From [Clostridium] symbiosum (lineage in GTDB: Bacteria > Bacillota > Clostridia > Lachnospirales > Lachnospiraceae), in the NCBI GenBank assembly GCA_036419695.1, contig CP143946.1:538501-602500 (forward strand): a stretch of DNA of 64,000 bases, written 5' to 3'. The translations under genes and the position numbers were made by a program. Below the pieces are notes generated by a model. That model was given only the letters and a program-made list of their open reading frames with translations. It was not told the DNA's origin and did no database searches. Positions 63,728-64,000 of the stretch are shown in pieces (position 1 is the first letter of the stretch; every line of letters begins with the position of its first letter).

Positions 63728-63813
63728 GGGAAATGGTTATTATCAGCATGCGGCATCAGAGCCGCACAGAAAGAGGAGAGCTTCTTTACACGAGGCAAAG
63801 GGAGAGTACAATT

Positions 63814-64000
63814 ATGAAAATTGCAATCGGAAACGATCACTCAGCCGTAGAGCTGAAAGAGATTATCAAAGAATTTTTAATGGAAAAGGGCTATGAAGTT
63901 CTGGATTTGGGAACGAATTCGACGGAGAGCTGTGATTACCCGGTCTATGGTGAGAAAGTCGGACGCGCAGTGGTTGATGGGGAGGCTGATCTGGGAATCG
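63814..64000 (+). CDS. rpiB: Ribose-5-phosphate isomerase B, partial
   Basis: ATG at 63814 with GGGAGAG upstream; the first 62 residues are inside the window. MKIAIGNDHSAVELKEIIKE and the region GYEVLDLGTN...SCDYPVYGEKV are RpiB/LacAB signatures; RpiB usually starts IGSDHAG, here IGNDHSA. It interconverts ribose 5-phosphate and ribulose 5-phosphate. The 3' end lies beyond the window. Confidence 0.9.
   Translation, partial: MKIAIGNDHSAVELKEIIKEFLMEKGYEVLDLGTNSTESCDYPVYGEKVGRAVVDGEADLGI

Noticed and set aside
1..64000. tRNA or rRNA genes
   Set aside because: I looked for GGTTCGAATCC-type arms followed by CCA and for rRNA signatures and found none.

Overview
The window looks like chromosome of a gut-type clostridium of the Lachnospiraceae (Clostridium cluster XIVa; the Clostridium symbiosum / Enterocloster / Hungatella neighbourhood is my best guess). 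The reasons are intermediate GC, strong AGGAGG-type ribosome binding sites, many LysR/ABC/TRAP catabolic cassettes, a Bce-type peptide-resistance module, an Lsa/CplR-like ABC-F gene and a CIRCE-controlled clpB. I see no rRNA, tRNA, CRISPR array, prophage or intact insertion sequence. The species call is inference.

Layout. 1-470: end of an unidentified gene and a truncated MutT (NUDIX) gene fused to the tail of another reading frame, so a deletion scar. 509-5776: small enzymes (transglutaminase-like, macrodomain, alkyltransferase-like protein, cysteine hydrolase, alpha/beta hydrolase, PhzF-like) and an unknown protein. 6.1-8.7 kb: MarR regulator, FUSC exporter and CPBP protease. 9.0-10.3 kb: hybrid histidine kinase without a sensor domain. 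10.7-14.7 kb: polar amino-acid ABC importer with an M20 amidohydrolase, followed by a hairpin-rich intergenic array. 15.1-17.4 kb: LysR, YbaK-like deacylase and a second PhzF-like protein. 17.5-23.7 kb: minus-strand membrane protein, LysM/GH18 hydrolase, ferritin-like protein and a frameshifted secreted esterase, then a small plus-strand ORF. 23.8-27.4 kb: C45 acyltransferase-like hydrolase and GltS-type symporter, opposite a LysR gene. 27.5-30.9 kb: FMN riboswitch, ribU, creatininase-family enzyme, YkgJ-type protein and uppP. 31-34.3 kb: split chromate transporter, LysR and a PHP phosphatase. 34.5-39.3 kb: ABC importer with a second PHP phosphoesterase. 39.5-41.5 kb: an ABC-F resistance gene behind a leader-peptide attenuator. 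41.6-48.7 kb: membrane glycosyltransferase, Bce-type two-component system plus ABC exporter, a lipoprotein and a pentapeptide-repeat protein. 49.8-57.9 kb: GntR regulator, TRAP transporter, two ATC-hydrolase-like proteins, a cysteine-desulfidase-like enzyme and DhaK/DhaL, apparently one catabolic operon. 58-64 kb: MetE-like remnant, lipoprotein, clpB, and the start of rpiB.

The most unusual signal is a non-coding element of about 0.9 kb present twice (48786-49680 and 62740-63653), with a third decayed piece at about 59630-60040. It is a giant imperfect palindrome with terminal inverted repeats, two arms of roughly 360 nt that are inverted copies of each other, and nested hairpins. It has no convincing ORF. 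It could be a very large structured RNA or a palindromic non-autonomous mobile element. The second signal is a four-segment attenuator before the ABC-F gene: the leader ORF contains a 10-nt segment that competes with the 3' arm of the terminator for the same partner, which is the logic of antibiotic-sensing ribosome-stalling attenuation. The third is the TRAP / ATC hydrolase / cysteine desulfidase / DhaKL cluster, which suggests uptake and breakdown of an unidentified cysteine-derived and triose-like compound.
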